The notes: generated by a model from the sequence alone, not told the origin. A stretch of 64,000 nucleotides of DNA from Ursus arctos (GCF_023065955.2 NW_026622997.1:17464001-17528000), one strand, 5' to 3'; positions 1 through 12,268 are shown, counted from the stretch's first letter. Made by a program: numbers and translations.

Positions 1-20
1 CACAAATCTGCATCATCTTT

Positions 21-221
21 TTTTTTTTTTTTAAGATTTTTATTTATTTATTTGACAGAGATAGAGACAGTCAGCGAGAGAGGGAACACAAGCAGAGGGA
101 GTGGGAGAGGAAGAAGCAGGCTCATAGAGGAGGAGCCTGATGTGGGGCTCGATCCCAGAACGCCGGGATCACGCCCTGAGCCGAAGGCAGACGCTTAACC
201 GCTGTGCCACCCAGGCGCCCC
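21..221 (-). mobile_element. CAN-SINE, young subfamily, antisense
   Basis: Carnivore tRNA-Lys-derived SINE read on the minus strand: the T-rich tail is at 21-33 and the tRNA-like head ends in CCACCCAGGCGCCCC at 221. A target-site duplication (CTGCATCATCTTT) is visible at 8-20 and again from 221. The body (CGGGATCACGCCCTGAGCC on this strand) matches the copies at 60.5 and 61.6 kb. It sits inside an older L1 relic in a SIRT5 intron. Confidence 0.93.
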
Positions 222-475
222 TGCATCATCTTTTAATTGGCTGCATGGTGTTCTGTTGCTTGGCTGTAAAAGGAGATATTTCACCAATCCTCTGTTTTTG
301 GACATTGAGGCCATTTCACATTTTGGTATTTTAAATAATGCTACGGTGAATATTCTTAGATATAACTTCTGAGCATGCTCTTCAGACCTTTTCCTTAGGG
401 CATACTTCCCTAGAAGTGGACGTAACTGGACAAAGGGTGTGCATATTTCAGAACTTCCTTAATGTGTCTTTAAAA
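222..475 (-). mobile_element. Old L1 3'-region relic, antisense
   Basis: Text resembling the antisense of an old L1 (ground-level motifs such as TAATGCTACGGTGAATATTCTTAG and CTAGAAGTGGACGTAACTGG in separate pieces) continues on both sides of the SINE at 21-221, so the SINE jumped into it. Subfamily not assigned. From 476 to 1056 I see only intronic sequence with no recognised element. Confidence 0.45.
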
Positions 476-1056
476 GCAGAAGCGCTTTCTCATGGGCGCA
501 TATTCATTCAGCCAGTGTTTATTGAGCGCGTCCCAGTGTCGCGTCGGTGCTCATGACTGATGATCAAATGAGAAAAGCTGGTTCGTACAGCATAGTCTGG
601 ACTTTCCTTTCTTGGAAAGCACATTTGTAAATACGTATTTGTAGGGAAAAACCTGAAAGAATATATATGAAAATGTGGAAGAGTGGTTATCTTGGGGTAG
701 GAGGGTTATGAATGACACGTATCTATTTCTTCTTTGAATTTTCTAATGTTAAAAAAAAAAAAACCACATGGATTATTGGCATCGCCTCCCAGAGCAGAAA
801 CAAAACCGAACCATTCGTCTGTTGTTCTCTCCATTTGTGCTCCTTGTCTTCCAGCACATTCTTCTAGTGATCAGCTGAAAGGGTGCCTCCCAGCTTTCCG
901 TCTGTCCCTCAGAAGCACCCCATTGATCCCACCCTGCTTAGCTTCCCTCACATCTGTAACCGCAAACCGGCCTGAGTTTATGTAATGTTTTCTGAAAGAA
1001 TGTTTCTTTCCCCTGTAATGAGGTCACTTGTCCGTTTCCCTTCGTTTGCTTCGTAG

Positions 1057-1172
1057 GTGGGAACTTCCTCCGTGGTTTATCCTGCCGCCATGTTCGCGCC
1101 GCAGGTGTCTGCGCGGGGAGTGCCAGTGGCGGAATTCAACATGGAAACCACCCCAGCCACCAACAGATTCAG
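1057..1172 (+). CDS. SIRT5: SIRT5 penultimate coding exon
   Basis: 116 nt exon between acceptor TTCGTAG (ends 1056) and donor AG|GTACGG. It opens in phase 0 at a Val codon and ends with the first two bases of an Arg codon. It encodes [12 protein letters not shown] followed by [16 protein letters not shown] and [10 protein letters not shown]. The GTSS stretch contacts the NAD ribose/adenine in sirtuins. Confidence 0.95.
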
Positions 1173-4100
1173 GTACGGGGGTCACCAAGGTGGGAGATAG
1201 AAGGTACTGAGCAGATGTAGCTACGTCGTCTGAACGGATCTTACCTACTGTTCTCATTAAAACAAAAAGAGACACAGTTTATGTTTTCTAATTTCGTCTG
1301 TTTTGATGGAAGAACAAAATATCGTTACCTGTAGACCAAAGGCAGCTGTGCCTTTTTCCAGGGAATTTGCCTTAGGGCTTTTGTGGTTCACATTTTGAAA
1401 GTTCTTTGATGAACATTTTCAGAGTTCTTGGATTCTGTAGGCTTGGCTTTCATTTGTATTTTTCAGGGAGAGTCGGTAATGGCGTTTAGGCATAGGTGAG
1501 TTGAATACCCAGCACGCAGCCGGGGAGGTGCCCGTGCGGACCTTCATGACCCGCTGTTCCCCCGGGGGGCGGCCTGGGTGAGCTCTTCTTTGGTTTTGTT
1601 GCCAAATATCTGCCAAATTGCCAGATATCCTCAGAACTAGTACTTGGGGCCATGTCGTGGTGCTGATCCTGTCTCCCATGTTTGTGTGGAAAGTGGAGAC
1701 CATCAGACTATGTGTTTTTAGCCTCATTCTGAGTTCTATTTTATCCTTATCTTCATTTTGCTTTCTTTTTTCACCTTTCACCTTTTTTCACCTTTTGTCT
1801 TCCCTTTTTAATTGTTTATATATTTTTATCGGTCTGCTTATTTCCTTTCTAGAATAAGGTGGAACATAACCTGCATCAGTGCTCTTACAGAAAATACATA
1901 ACTCGCAAAGAAATACAAATAAATAAAATACAAAACTTCACTGAAACTTGTTAGCATTACGTTAGCCAGTGGTTGTCACCTCAGCTTCATATTTAAAAAT
2001 AACGACTGGTGGGTGCCTGAGGTGGCTCAGTCAGTTGAGCGTCTGCCTTCGGCTCAGATCATGATCCCAGGGTCCTGGGATCGAGCCCCGTGTCAGGCTC
2101 CCTGGTCACCGGGGAGCCTGCTTCTCCCTCTGCCCACTGTGCCTGCCGCTCCCCCTGCTTGTGCGTGCGCTCTCTGTCTCTCTCTATATCAAATAATGTA
2201 TATCAAATAAATAAATATATATGTCAAATAATATATATCAAATAAATTAATTAAATTAAATAAAAATATGACTGGGCATCACGCATGAGATTCTGATGTA
2301 CCTGGCCTCAGGTGTAGCCTGGGCATCATGATTTCCATAAACTTCCTAGATGATTCTAACGGGCAGCCAGGATGAGGGCCAGCATTCTGAGTCTTCACTG
2401 GGATAAAAAATGTGCCACAGACTGTGTGGAAATGCCCCTGATGACCCTCTTTGGGTGAGCTTGGCTCAATCTAATCTCCTCTGTGTCTTTTTAATCAGTA
2501 CCATTTGTGTCCTTGGCCCACTTCTTCATTGGTAAGTGGTAAGTGGTAGGAACGAGGAAGACATCCTTTTAAAAACTTGCCTTCTATGTAAAACAGAGTC
2601 TTTGAAAACTATACAGTAAAAGAAATGAAAAGATCTACACATGTGGAAGGACACTTATGTCCGTGGACCAGACAACATCATATTGTTAAGATGGCGGTAC
2701 TCCCCAAATTGATTTACAGATACAGCTCCTCTCCAACAAAATTGCAGCTGGCTTCTTGGCTAAAATTGGTGAGGTGATCCTAAAATGGGCAAGGGCCCAG
2801 AAGAGCCAAAACGAAAAGAAGGATGAAGTTGAAGAGCCCCAAAGTTACTGCGAAGTTACGGTTATCAAGACAGCATGGCACTGGCATGAAGATAGACATA
2901 CGGACAGAATTGAAAGTCCAGATATAAACTGTCAGTGTATGGGCAACTGATTTTTGGAAAGGACATTTTTGGAAGACAATTCAGGAAAAGAGTAGTCCTT
3001 TTAACACATGGTTCTGGAGTGGCTGAAGTGCCACCTGCAAAAAAAGGAAATTGGACTCCTTCTTCATACCACATACAGAATTTAACCCACATGGATCATA
3101 GACCTAAATATAAGAGCTAAAAGTACAAAATACTTAAAAGAAAATATAGGAGTAAGTGCTTGTGACCTCAGGTTAGTCAAAGCCTCCGTAATATGACATC
3201 AGCAGCACAAGTAACATGAGAAAAATGGGTGACTTAGCTTTCCATCAACATTAGAACCCTCTGTGCTTCAATGGGTCCCGTCGATAAAGTAAAAAAGACA
3301 ACCCACAGAATGAGAGGAAATATTTGCAAGTTTAATATTTGATATGGGACTCGCATCCAGAATATATAAAGAACTCTCACAATTCAATAATAAAAAGATC
3401 ATCCAATTTAGAAATGGACCGAATATTTGAATACATGTTTTTCCAAATATATACACATGGTCAATAAGCATATTGAAAATATGCTGAACATTATTAAGAT
3501 TAGGAAAATGCAAATTAAAACCACCATGAGATACCACTTAACACCCACTAGCGTGGCTAGAATTAAAAAAACAACAACAACTGTTGGTGAAGAAACTGGA
3601 TCCGTCATCCATTGCTGGTGGAAACGTACAATGGTACAGCTGCTTTGGAAAACAGTCTGGCAGTTCTTCAAAAAGTTATACGCAGAGCTAACATAGGACC
3701 CTACGATGCTCTTAGGTAATGAAAACATATGTCTACACAGAAACATGTACCTGAGTGATCATAGCAGCATTGTTCATAATCAAAAGTGGGAACAATCCAA
3801 GTGTCCTTCGTCTGATGTGTGGCTAGAGGAAATTTGGTATTTATACACTGGAATATTATTCAGCTGTGAAAAGAATGAAGTACTGATCTGGGCTACAGCA
3901 TGAATGACCCTTGAAAACACTATACTAAGTGAAAGAAGCCAGGCACACAAGACCACAAATCCTAGGATTCCATCTATAGGAGATATCCAGAAATCGACAG
4001 AGACTCACAGTGGATGGGAGGCTGCTAGGGTTCAGGTAGGGAGGAATGGGAAGTGACCGTTAGTGGGGACAGGTTTCCTTTCGGGGTGATGAGAATGTTC

Positions 4101-7100
4101 TAAAGTTGATGGTGGTGATGGTCGTATAATTTTGTGACGATAGGAAAAGAAACCATTAAATTATACATTTTAAACAAACAGATTACATGTGAATTACATC
4201 TCAATGAAGCTGTCCTATTAAAAATTAAATTCTCTTCTAACTTATGCCCTGAAAAGTAGACACGAAGCGTCTAATATGCATTGTGGCACCTGGAGTAGCA
4301 TGCATCATTAGAAGTAACATCAGAGCCAGACAGCTTAGGCCCCTCGTGTGCCTGAAAGAGCATCGGGGTGGCATCACCTTTATGAAGGAGGGAATGAGCT
4401 GCATCCCCGGTCGCTTTCTTCTCATGTGGTTTATTTTTAGTCCTCGGATCTCCAGCTCACCTCTACTAAGTAGAAAGAATGAAAACAAATTTATCACGGT
4501 AGAAAAGTAACAGAATGCAGACAGGGAAAAAGAAGGAAATAAAAGCAGAGTGCTCCCCCGAGCCCAGAGCTGGCCTTTCATGGCCCAGCCTGACCAGCAG
4601 CTACGGGGCTTCCGTTGTGCGTGTCTTCAGAGGAAATTGAACGTGGTAGTTTTCCTGCGAGTTAAGAGACTCCTGGCATTTAAGAATATCCTTTCTTAAG
4701 CTGGGCCTCCTAAAAGTGCAGACCTGACTCGGCTGCTTCTCTTTCTCAGCCAGAATCGTTCAACCTCACGTCCTGAAAAGCTGCCACGTCTCCTTTCAGA
4801 CACACCGGCTACTTGCTCGTTAGAAACTTGGATCAAATTTGACAAGCTCCTCACTGACCGGCACTGACTACAAGAACCAGTTTCTGTTGGTTGGAATTTT
4901 CCCAGAGGAGCGTAACTGACCAGGGCAGACAGTCATGCTTTTATCTAGGGGTCAGCAAAGCTGATGCCGAGAGATGCAGGTGATCTTCTTACCCTTCTCA
5001 ACTTTTCAAACGGGAACCAGGCCTAGAGCGATAGAGCGTTCGAACACACAGTTTGACAAGGGCAGAATTTTCTCTTCCATCTCATGCATGATAGATTTGG
5101 GTTGAATTTTACGCGAGGTCGGGGCTCAGCAAACTGCTTCCTGTAGACCAAATCACCCAGCGTCTGTATTTGTAAATAAAGTTTTATTGGCACTCAGCCA
5201 CGGCCCTGTGTTTCTGTACTGTTCATGCCTGCTTTTGCACCTGCAACCACGCAACTGAGTCATTCCCGCAGGCACCGTCTGGCCTGCTAGGCCCGAAATA
5301 TGTTCTCTGGCTCTTTATAGAAGAAGTTTGCCGACTACTGCTCTAGGTTAACGAGAGGGATGAAAACTGGGATAATACGTCCTTTTAACCTAATTTCCTT
5401 TTACCTGAACAGGGAGCAGGGATGCTGCCTACGCTTTCAACTTGGATCTCACAGGACACCTGAGACCCTTGCTCAAGTTGTTGAGATTCCTTGCCCCAAT
5501 TCTAATTTAGAGACGGACTCACAGAATTTGCCTCCCACTGAAATGTACTAATATAGCTCTGGTTTGTTTCTGTCATTGTCCGCATCCCCAGTGGTTGTCT
5601 TGGATGAGTTCTGAGGAGCTGTCACGGTTAGAGTAGATCCGAGGTATTTTCAGATTGGGCTTCAAGGTTTTGACTGTTATTCAACCCCGGGGTCCTCGGC
5701 GCATGAACGTCTGTGCATTTGCTGAGACAGGAATGGGTTTTGTGCTCGCCTGAGAGATGGTGCGCAGGCCCTTGCAAGCACCCTGGGCCTCCCGTGCCCC
5801 GTGACCACCACGTTCATCTTTGAATTTCTCTAAACTTTGGAATTCAGTTGAAGTCCACAGCTATCTATTAAGTACCTACTATGGACTAGGTACTATGTAC
5901 TCGGTCCTAGGTACTAGGTACACTGTTCTAGGTGCTCAGGATAGGACATACCAGTAAACCAAACCATCTACCATGTGAAGATGACATTCTAGTGGTGGAG
6001 GCAAACCGTGGACAGGAAGCATAATAAACGTGCAAATGCTATAGCAGGGGAGAAGGGCAGCAGGCTGTGGCAAAGGTAGAGCTGGAGGGGAGCGGACAGG
6101 TTGCAGGATTCAGCTGGGTAGTCAGGGTAAGCCTCACTGAGAAGATGTCTGGGCAGGCTTGCAGGAGGGGAAGGAGCTAGCTAAGGAGATCGTCTAAGAG
6201 TGTCCCAGACACAGGACCACCCAGAGCGGAGGCCCCCAAGCCATGCACGCCTGGGAGGTGGAAGGGACAGCACTGGAGGTCAGTGTGGCCGGAGTTGAGG
6301 GAGGGAAGGGCACGTCCCAGAAGAGGGGGTAAGTACGGTCAGGAAGTAACACGTTCCTGCGGGGAAAGAAGTGCCCCCAAAGAAAGTGACCTGCCAGTGT
6401 AAAGAGTTCTTAGCTGGACATGGTTTTATAGATTGCTTTAATTATTTGCTCATCAAGAGTGTAAAGAGTTTACTTGTAGTTTTCTATTTTTTTAAAAGAT
6501 TTTATTTATTTGAGAGAGAGACAGAGATAGAGCACAAGCAGGTGGAGCAGCCAGCAGAGGGAGAAGCAGACTCCCCACCAAGCAGGGAGCCCGATGCGGG
6601 GCTCGATCCCAGGACCGTGGGATCCTGACCTGAGCCGAAGGCAGACGCTTAACTGACTGAGCCAGCCAGGCGCCCCCAGGAGCTTACTTTTAATTTGTGG
6701 TTGACTGCAGTTGATAGGAAGTCCGATGCCTGGCTGGACGGTCAAGGGTGGGCAGTAGGGGCCCTACTCTTGGCTCGCGCAGCTGGGCTCCTGGTTGGTC
6801 TGTTCATCACGAAGTCATGTAACGTCAGAATAATTTTAAAAGGACACATAGATGCCTTAGCAAAATATACTTAAAGATACTTAAAAATACTTAATGTTAT
6901 TTATTTAAAAATATGCTCATTTATAGCAGAACTCTGCGTTCGTTTTGCTTTGTTTGCTAGAGCTGAAGGCCTTTTATGTGAGCAGGTCCCCTGTTGTGTG
7001 TCCCTGATGCGCCTGATCCTCCCAGTGGTCCCCAGAAGCCCCTGAAGATTAAGATCACCCCAGCCCTTATTTTGTAAGACAAAACAGCCCTCCCCCCAAA

Positions 7101-10100
7101 AGTCAGATCCCAAGGCGCTAGTCTAGACTTCCTGAATCAGAATTTCCAGGGCGTGAGGACTGTTTGTATACTTGACAAGTGGCCCAGGTGATTCTTATCA
7201 TCTGGGAGTCTGGGAAAACACTGGATTCCAACCTCTGGTTTGGGTATTTTTCTGCTTTTTTTTTTCTTTTTTAAAGTGCCACAAGAACTTATGAAAAGAA
7301 ATTTGTGAAGCAGCCTTCCCCCTAGTCTTTATTTATTTCTTATTATTTTTTAAAGATTTTATTTATTTATTTGTTAGAGGGAGAGAGCACACAAGTGGGG
7401 GGAGGGGTAGAGGGAGAAGCAGACTCCCCGCTGAGCAGGGAGCCACACATGGGGCTCGATCTCAGGACCCTGGGATCATGACCTGAACCGAAGGCAGATG
7501 CTTAACCAGCTGAGCCACCTGGGCGTCCCCCACCTACACTAATTTAATAGAATTATTTTTAGTAACCTGTCGTGCTTCTCCAATGTATACATCAAGTTTT
7601 CCTAGGAGCAACCATCTTTTAACAACTGTATTTTTTGGGTTTATTGCATAATTTGTACTAAAATTAGATAATCACATTAACCAGTAGCAGTGGCATAAAC
7701 AGATTCCAGAGGCAACCCAGTGGTCCTGGTCACCCTGCTGCTGGGGAGACGGGGATGGCGTGTGTGTTGGGGGGCGCGGGGTGCTACAACATGAGTCTTC
7801 AAGCACTTTTCCTCATGTATCTCTTTTAAACTTGACATCTAAAATTTTGTTTTGAAAAAGTCGAAAAAGATGTGATTCCAAGTGTATTGGAAATAAAATA
7901 GTCATTTTATAATAAAACCGCCATTATCATGGGTTTAAATATATCCGGGGTGAATGTCGCCACCACTGGACACACACGGTCATGTACTTACAGAGCAGAT
8001 ACACAAGCCCTTTTTAACAACCTTCATTGTTTTCCTCCTTGATCTTGTATTTCCGTTCTACTCTCACCACAGAAATGTATATTCATGTAATATATTTTTA
8101 TGCTTAAAAATCTTTTGTTGACCATCCTATGATATTTCTGCAGCAAAATGTGGTCTGAATCATTTGTTTTCAGTTTCCTTAAAACTTAAAAAATGTTTTA
8201 TTAAAAAATTCCTCCAGGTTGAACTATCACGAACAGTAATTTGTGGGATAGCTGTTGAAAACAACAAATAAATGATACATTTTAGTTAATAATTCCATAA
8301 AAGTGAAATCGTACTGGAAATGCATCTCTTCATAGACTTATAGGACATGAATTTTTCGGATTAGTTCCTGTGTCCCTGGCTGAGTGTAGGAAGGAGTCCG
8401 AGTTCACGCTGTTCTAGCCCGATCCACCAGAAAGTCACCAGAAACTAACCTGTAGTCAGCTCAGCTCTGCCCGCTCTCTGCAAATGAGGGAGGAACAGGG
8501 CGCGTGTCCCCAAACGAAGGAAAAGGTGCAGTTATTATAGGATTTGGAGGGAGGGTGGAGTTTAGGTGAAATTTAAATGAAGCTGTTTTTGGTAGTCTGA
8601 GCAGCAAGCAGGGCTGTGTGGGAGTCAAGTGCCGTCTGGCTGGCCATGTGGACGCAGGGTCCTGTTTCCCTGGAGACCGCAAATCGAAGGTAGACTGGCA
8701 ACACTGCCCAGACGCCCCTTTGTGAAGCTCGGTCCCAGGGTTAGAAAGCAAGATTGCTGCTCGGTGGCAAAGTGGCTTCGATGCTTCAAGCACATTTATC
8801 CTTTCCTGCTGCAATTTCCAACGGCAGTTTCTGCTAGCTTATGATTTTAGACTATGGAATTCCTCCGTGAGTAAAAAAGCAGTAGTCACTCAAAGAAGGG
8901 AGTTGTCATGATACTTTGTACATCGTCTTGGGGAAAAAATATTGTTTCCTATTTGCAGTTGGCTTCATCTGTGTCTCTTATTCTACCCAATATGAGGGAG
9001 GGCAGGCCAGATTTTTCCTGGCCAAACTAAATTTCACCTTCCCAATGTCGATTGTAATTCTTAGCTTTTGCTCTTTAGAGACGTAGGTCCTGAGAATGTG
9101 AGCCACATAATTCACCGGGAATGAAAGGAATTTGATTATGGCATCGCCACTCAGATTTTGGACCTCTTTCCGAGTTATATGCCAAAATACACACTGTAAT
9201 TTTGTATCGCAGTTAGGGATCTGTTCATTGACAGTCCTATCAGACCAGACCCTCTTTCAGTTTTACGGAAAGCAGGAACAAAATGGCCCTTCTTTGCCTA
9301 AGGATGCCTTGTCGCCCAATCTCTAGAAACCATTTGTTTGCCGAGACCTACACCAACATTTCAAACGTCCCTTTATCTGGCCCCTCATATGTTTTCACAC
9401 TCTGTGAAAAGACATCGCTGTACGGTTTGGGGGGACGGGGGTGCGGGGACCAGCTTGCTCTTGCAAAGTGGGAGAAGGATGAATGTGGAAAGGAACACTC
9501 AAAAGTCCCTTTCTTAGGAAGGAGAACATATACAAGTTGAGGCTATGGGAATTTCTGGAAAGTTCTCCATGACAGCTATAATTTTGGGGAGAGCCTGGCT
9601 GTAATTTTTGGGAAGTCCTTAAGGGGCTATAACTCTGCATGTGAGGAGCTTTCTGGTGGCAGGAGGAGTGGAGATGTCACCTGGTTGGGGATGTCCATTA
9701 GCGGCACTCTGTCCAGAGAGAAGAGTATTTGAGGTCTCAGGCATTTATGATCTGTGTTGTGTCAAGAATAAACAATATGGGGGCTCCTGGGTGGCTCCGT
9801 TGGTTAAGCGTCTGCCTTCAGCTCAGGTCATGATCCCAGGGTCCTGGGGTCAAGTCTCATGTCAGGCTCCCTGCTCAGAGAGTCTGCCAAATAAATAAAT
9901 AAAATCTTTAAAAAAAGAATAAACAACGTGAATATTGAATTACCTCGAGCATGTGCTTTTCCATTTTTAATTATGCTCAATTGGTTTTCCTCTGAATACT
10001 CTAGAAAATCCTGCTTTTTCCAGGATACTCTGAATCCTGCATTCAGAGTTGGGCTTTTTTTTTCTTCTTCCTGTTATGTTTTTCCTTGAAGGAAGCAGAA

Positions 10101-10709
10101 ATGAATTTTTCTTCTTTCTCTCTCCTCTTTGCTCTTTTTGCTTGTTGCTACTCTCTGACTGTAAGTCAGGGTTAGTCATAAGGTCCAAAAGAGGACTTGA
10201 GAGTCTGTTCACTCAGCTAAAATGTTCGTGGTCTGCGTGGTGCACGAGGTTGTTTTTCTCGTGTCCTTAGTGCAGGAGAGTGCTGTTGTAATTAGTAAAT
10301 AGACTTCGTAAAATTTCAGCTTCAGTTACGAGGTTGGCCATACAATCACAAAATGCACTTTGCAATTCTGTCTCCCCTATCCCTTAAATAAAATTGTTTA
10401 TAGCACCTAAATTCCAGGCAGTTGCTTTCCCAAATTCCCTTGATCACTGGGACCAACCCATAATGAAATGTCTACGTCTAGAGTTATCAGACACTAGGTG
10501 AAAAAAGGAAGAACGAAGTTCATAGTACCGTATTTGTGAGAATTGGGATTTTGCTTCGGATGTAACTAAGAAATGTGTGACTTGCTGGAGTAGCCCCTTC
10601 GTGTTTCTAACTCTGCTTATTGTCCTATTTCAGGTTTCATTTCCAGGGGCCATGTGGTACCACTCTTCCCGAAGCCCTTGCTCCTCACGAAACTGAGAAT
10701 GTTTCTTAG
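1057..10709 (+). CDS. SIRT5: SIRT5, C-terminal two coding exons (partial gene)
   Basis: NAD-dependent sirtuin that removes succinyl, malonyl and glutaryl groups from lysines, mainly in mitochondria. Only the C-terminal 63 residues are in the window: exon 1057-1172 and terminal exon 10634-10709. Joined they read [15 protein letters not shown] through the stop TAG at 10707-10709, collinear with human SIRT5 residues 248-310. The GTSS loop, the EFN..E segment (human N275, E277) and the [11 protein letters not shown] segment (human C293) belong to the NAD-binding Rossmann half of the fold. The single intron is 9,461 bp and splits an Arg codon (AG|G). Upstream exons with the deacylase active site lie left of the window. 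NOL7 follows on the same strand about 3.4 kb downstream. Identification is by direct reading and recall of the family, without alignment. Confidence 0.95.
1965..2390 (+). mobile_element. MER5A-like hAT fragment split by a SINE
   Basis: AGCCAGTGGTTGTCACC at 1965 and GAGATTCTGATGTACCTGG, TAGATGATTCTAACGGGCAG after 2285 resemble the two halves of a MER5A-type non-autonomous hAT element. The plus-strand CAN-SINE at 2010-2260 lies between them. Assignment is by recalled consensus only. Confidence 0.55.
2010..2260 (+). mobile_element. CAN-SINE, sense, with degenerate AT-rich tail
   Basis: Head GTGCCTGAGGTGGCTCAGTC, then the usual CCTTCGGCTCAGATCATGATC body, TC-rich segment and a long tail expanded into TATATCAAATAA repeats. 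Imperfect flanking copies, TAAAAATAACGACTGG (1994-2009) and TAAAAATATGACTGG (2261-2275), look like the target-site duplication. Confidence 0.9.
2650..4235 (+). mobile_element. Old L1 relic, ORF2 C-terminus and 3' UTR
   Basis: Broken pieces of L1 ORF2 are readable in the plus strand: [16 protein letters not shown] near 2870-2920, then [18 protein letters not shown] and [17 protein letters not shown] at 3427-3696, and [19 protein letters not shown] near 3825-3880. An L1M-like 3' UTR follows to about 4235. Many stops and frameshifts mark it as ancient and inactive. It lies in a SIRT5 intron. Confidence 0.85.
4236..5110. other. SIRT5 intron, nothing recognised
   Basis: Unique-looking intronic sequence. 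Short open frames occur on both strands but none has codon structure, homology or splice context that I can support. Confidence 0.5.
5120..5340. mobile_element. hAT-type DNA transposon relic
   Basis: The ends GGGGCTCAGCAAACTGC (5122) and AGTTTGCCGACTACTGC (5326) form an inverted pair typical of the hAT non-autonomous families whose ends read GGTCGGCAAACT. The inside contains TAAATAAAGTTTTATTGGCAC. Family name not assigned with certainty. Confidence 0.6.
5855..6260 (+). repeat. Ancient mammalian-wide dispersed repeat, family unassigned
   Basis: Reads TATTAAGTACCTACTATGG, then GTTCTAGGTGCTCAGGA, then ATGACATTCTAGTGG. This recurs in many mammalian loci and resembles the relics near 12360, 12880 and 35165 here. 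At 5873-5935 the sequence TACTATG/TAGGTACT is locally reiterated. I cannot name the family with confidence. Confidence 0.5.
6487..6677 (-). mobile_element. CAN-SINE, antisense
   Basis: Starts with TTTTTTTAAAAGATTTTATT, has the GAGAGAGAGACAGAGA tract and CCGATGCGGGGCTCGATCCC, and ends GCCAGCCAGGCGCCCCC. Flanks GAGTTTACTTGTAGTTTT and GAGCTTACTTTTAATTTG may be a decayed target-site duplication. Confidence 0.92.
7115..7240. mobile_element. MER5A-like hAT fragment
   Basis: CTGAATCAGAATTTCCAGGG and GGCCCAGGTGATTCTTATCA resemble the internal part of MER5A-type elements. Short and decayed. Confidence 0.45.
7345..7530 (-). mobile_element. CAN-SINE, antisense
   Basis: TTTTTTAAAGATTTTATTTA at the tail, GCAGACTCCCCGCTGAGCAG in the body, and the head ending CCACCTGGGCGTCCCC at 7530. 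More diverged than the copies at the right of the window. Confidence 0.92.
7531..9778. other. SIRT5 intron, no gene recognised
   Basis: About 2.2 kb of intronic DNA. Open frames of 64-117 codons occur on both strands (for example 8461-8814 minus, 9283-9540 plus), but they overlap each other and give low-complexity or unfamiliar products. I see no coding evidence. Confidence 0.5.
9779..9915 (+). mobile_element. CAN-SINE, sense, short form
   Basis: Head GGGGCTCCTGGGTGGCTCCG through TCAGGCTCCCTGCTCAGAG, then directly AAATAAATAAATAAAATC. The usual TC-rich middle is deleted. An exact AAGAATAAACAA is present just before the element (about 9766-9777) and at its end (about 9916-9927), a clean target-site duplication. 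Confidence 0.92.
10634..10709 (+). CDS. SIRT5: SIRT5 terminal coding exon
   Basis: Acceptor TCCTATTTCAG ends at 10633. The first G completes the Arg codon, then [18 protein letters not shown] and ETENVS, stop TAG at 10707-10709. The cysteine of GPCG corresponds to human C293. The last seven residues differ from human but keep the length. Confidence 0.95.
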
Positions 10710-11135
10710 TTGTCCTGGGGAAAGAAGACATTGTAGTATGTCTACGTACCGGGCCACAAACAGAGGAGAACCAGTCACGGGGACAGTGAGCTACATACTG
10801 GAAAATCTAAAAATACCCTCCGAGTCCCCTGCCTGGAATTCCACCTGATGATAAGTGACGGGGCCTAGAAGCAACAATAGCAAACACTCTTAGAGGAAGT
10901 CAGAGAAGAGTCGAGGTAACGCATCGTATTTTGTGTGGACTTAAACATAAGATATCTCTTATGTTTGGTTGGTTATTGGAAGGTGGAAATTTTGTGATTA
11001 GAGTATCTTTTTAAAAAGTAATTGTCCTGATTGAATGGTTGTGATCTGGACACAGGAGTAGAGGGGTAAAACCTTGGTAGTTCTGATTTTTGCCAAGTTT
11101 TGGTGGAAAATAAAATCACTCTTTACGGTAGGTCA
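10710..11135 (+). other. SIRT5: SIRT5 3' UTR, proximal end inferred
   Basis: Non-coding continuation of the terminal exon. The first AATAAA after the stop is at 11109-11114, followed near 11168 by a T/G-rich stretch (TTTGTTGGGGGCTTTTCC) suitable as a downstream element. A second AATAAA at about 11842 could give a longer UTR. The sequence does not show which is used. Confidence 0.45.
11109..11114 (+). terminator. SIRT5: Candidate SIRT5 poly(A) signal
   Basis: Canonical AATAAA about 400 nt after the stop codon, with a GT-rich element about 55 nt further on. Confidence 0.4.
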
Positions 11136-12180
11136 TTTATTGTATAAAGATCTCACCCCAAGAGCTGTCTTTGTTGGGGGCTTTTCCTTGTCATTGTTTA
11201 CCGTGTTCGGCTGCCTTACCTCTCAGTGTGTGGGGTAGCTTACAACAAGAACTCATGCAGGGGAGGAAGAGAAAAGTAGCATCGAGATAGAAAATCAGGG
11301 TGAGAAAAATAAATGATGCAAATATATGGACCCAAGCATAAACACAGCTGTCTAAAATTGAGCACTGGCCTCTTTAGCAGCCAAGGAGGAAAGAGAGAGG
11401 TGATGGTTGACTATTTCTCAATATCATAAACACAGACGCATACGGTCCCTGCGGGGGCCCACCAAGCTTTCCCAGACACTGAATTCTGGAGTCTTTTTTT
11501 TCCCCCATGGACTTGAAAAAATTATGTTCATATTACCTTGGAGTCAAGTAGTAAGAATACAGCTCGCTGCTCAAGTCTCACTACCTAATGCTGCCCCCAA
11601 GGCCCTTGGAATGCCTGCTGTCTGGTCTGACTGGGAGAAGTGGCCTTTAGTAAACAGCGTAGGGAGGTCATACATGCATAGGTCCCTCGGATCAGGTTGG
11701 CTCCCTGGGTCATTATACATGTGGGCCACTTTGCCTCAGCCCCTAACAAAATTGCATTTAATGATACCCCCTTGGCTTTTGTACAAGCGGGCAAGACACA
11801 GTCACATAAAACTTTGTACTGCATTTGCAAGTCATAACTTTAAATAAATCCCAGAGGTTCTTTGCATGGGCAAGAGGGATGCTCATAACTCCCGAGGGCT
11901 TGATTCACACTTTGCACGAGTGGGTCAAGACATGGACACAGAAGGGGGCCTTTTATAATGCAGTTTTTCTACCTGAAATACCATCATTCACTGTTAATAG
12001 GTTGTTGGACTTCTCGAAGTTAAATTCATACATTTTCCTAGTGTTAGCAATGATGAAAGTTAGCACACTGTCTCAGTGAGTCTGATTATATTTTTAATCT
12101 GTAATTTCCATCTGACCAAGGCCCCGATATTTCATAACTATTCTTTGCAACTCCTCTCATCCTGGGCCTTTGGTACCAGC
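11136..12180. other. SIRT5-NOL7 intergenic DNA
   Basis: Includes a 146-codon open frame (11407-11847 plus) whose product I do not recognise; an overlapping minus-strand frame and the absence of splice or promoter context argue against a gene. Part of this stretch may be a longer SIRT5 3' UTR. Confidence 0.45.
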
Positions 12181-12181
12181 G

Positions 12182-12202
12182 GTTTCTTCTTTCTTTCTTT
12201 CT

Positions 12203-12239
<37 letters not shown>

Positions 12240-12268
12240 TTTCTTTCTTTCTCTTTCTTTCTTTCTTT
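12182..12268 (+). repeat. (TTTC)n microsatellite
   Basis: About 87 nt of TTTC units with occasional TTC interruptions. It is preceded by a possible dispersed-repeat boundary and followed by T-rich sequence. Confidence 0.95.

Noticed and set aside
3427..3696. 89-codon frame that looks protein-like
   Set aside because: It is L1 ORF2 residue text ([16 protein letters not shown]) in an old inactive copy, not a host gene.
11407..11847. 146-codon plus-strand open frame between SIRT5 and NOL7
   Set aside because: No recognisable domain, an 81-codon frame overlaps it on the other strand, and no promoter or splice context is visible.
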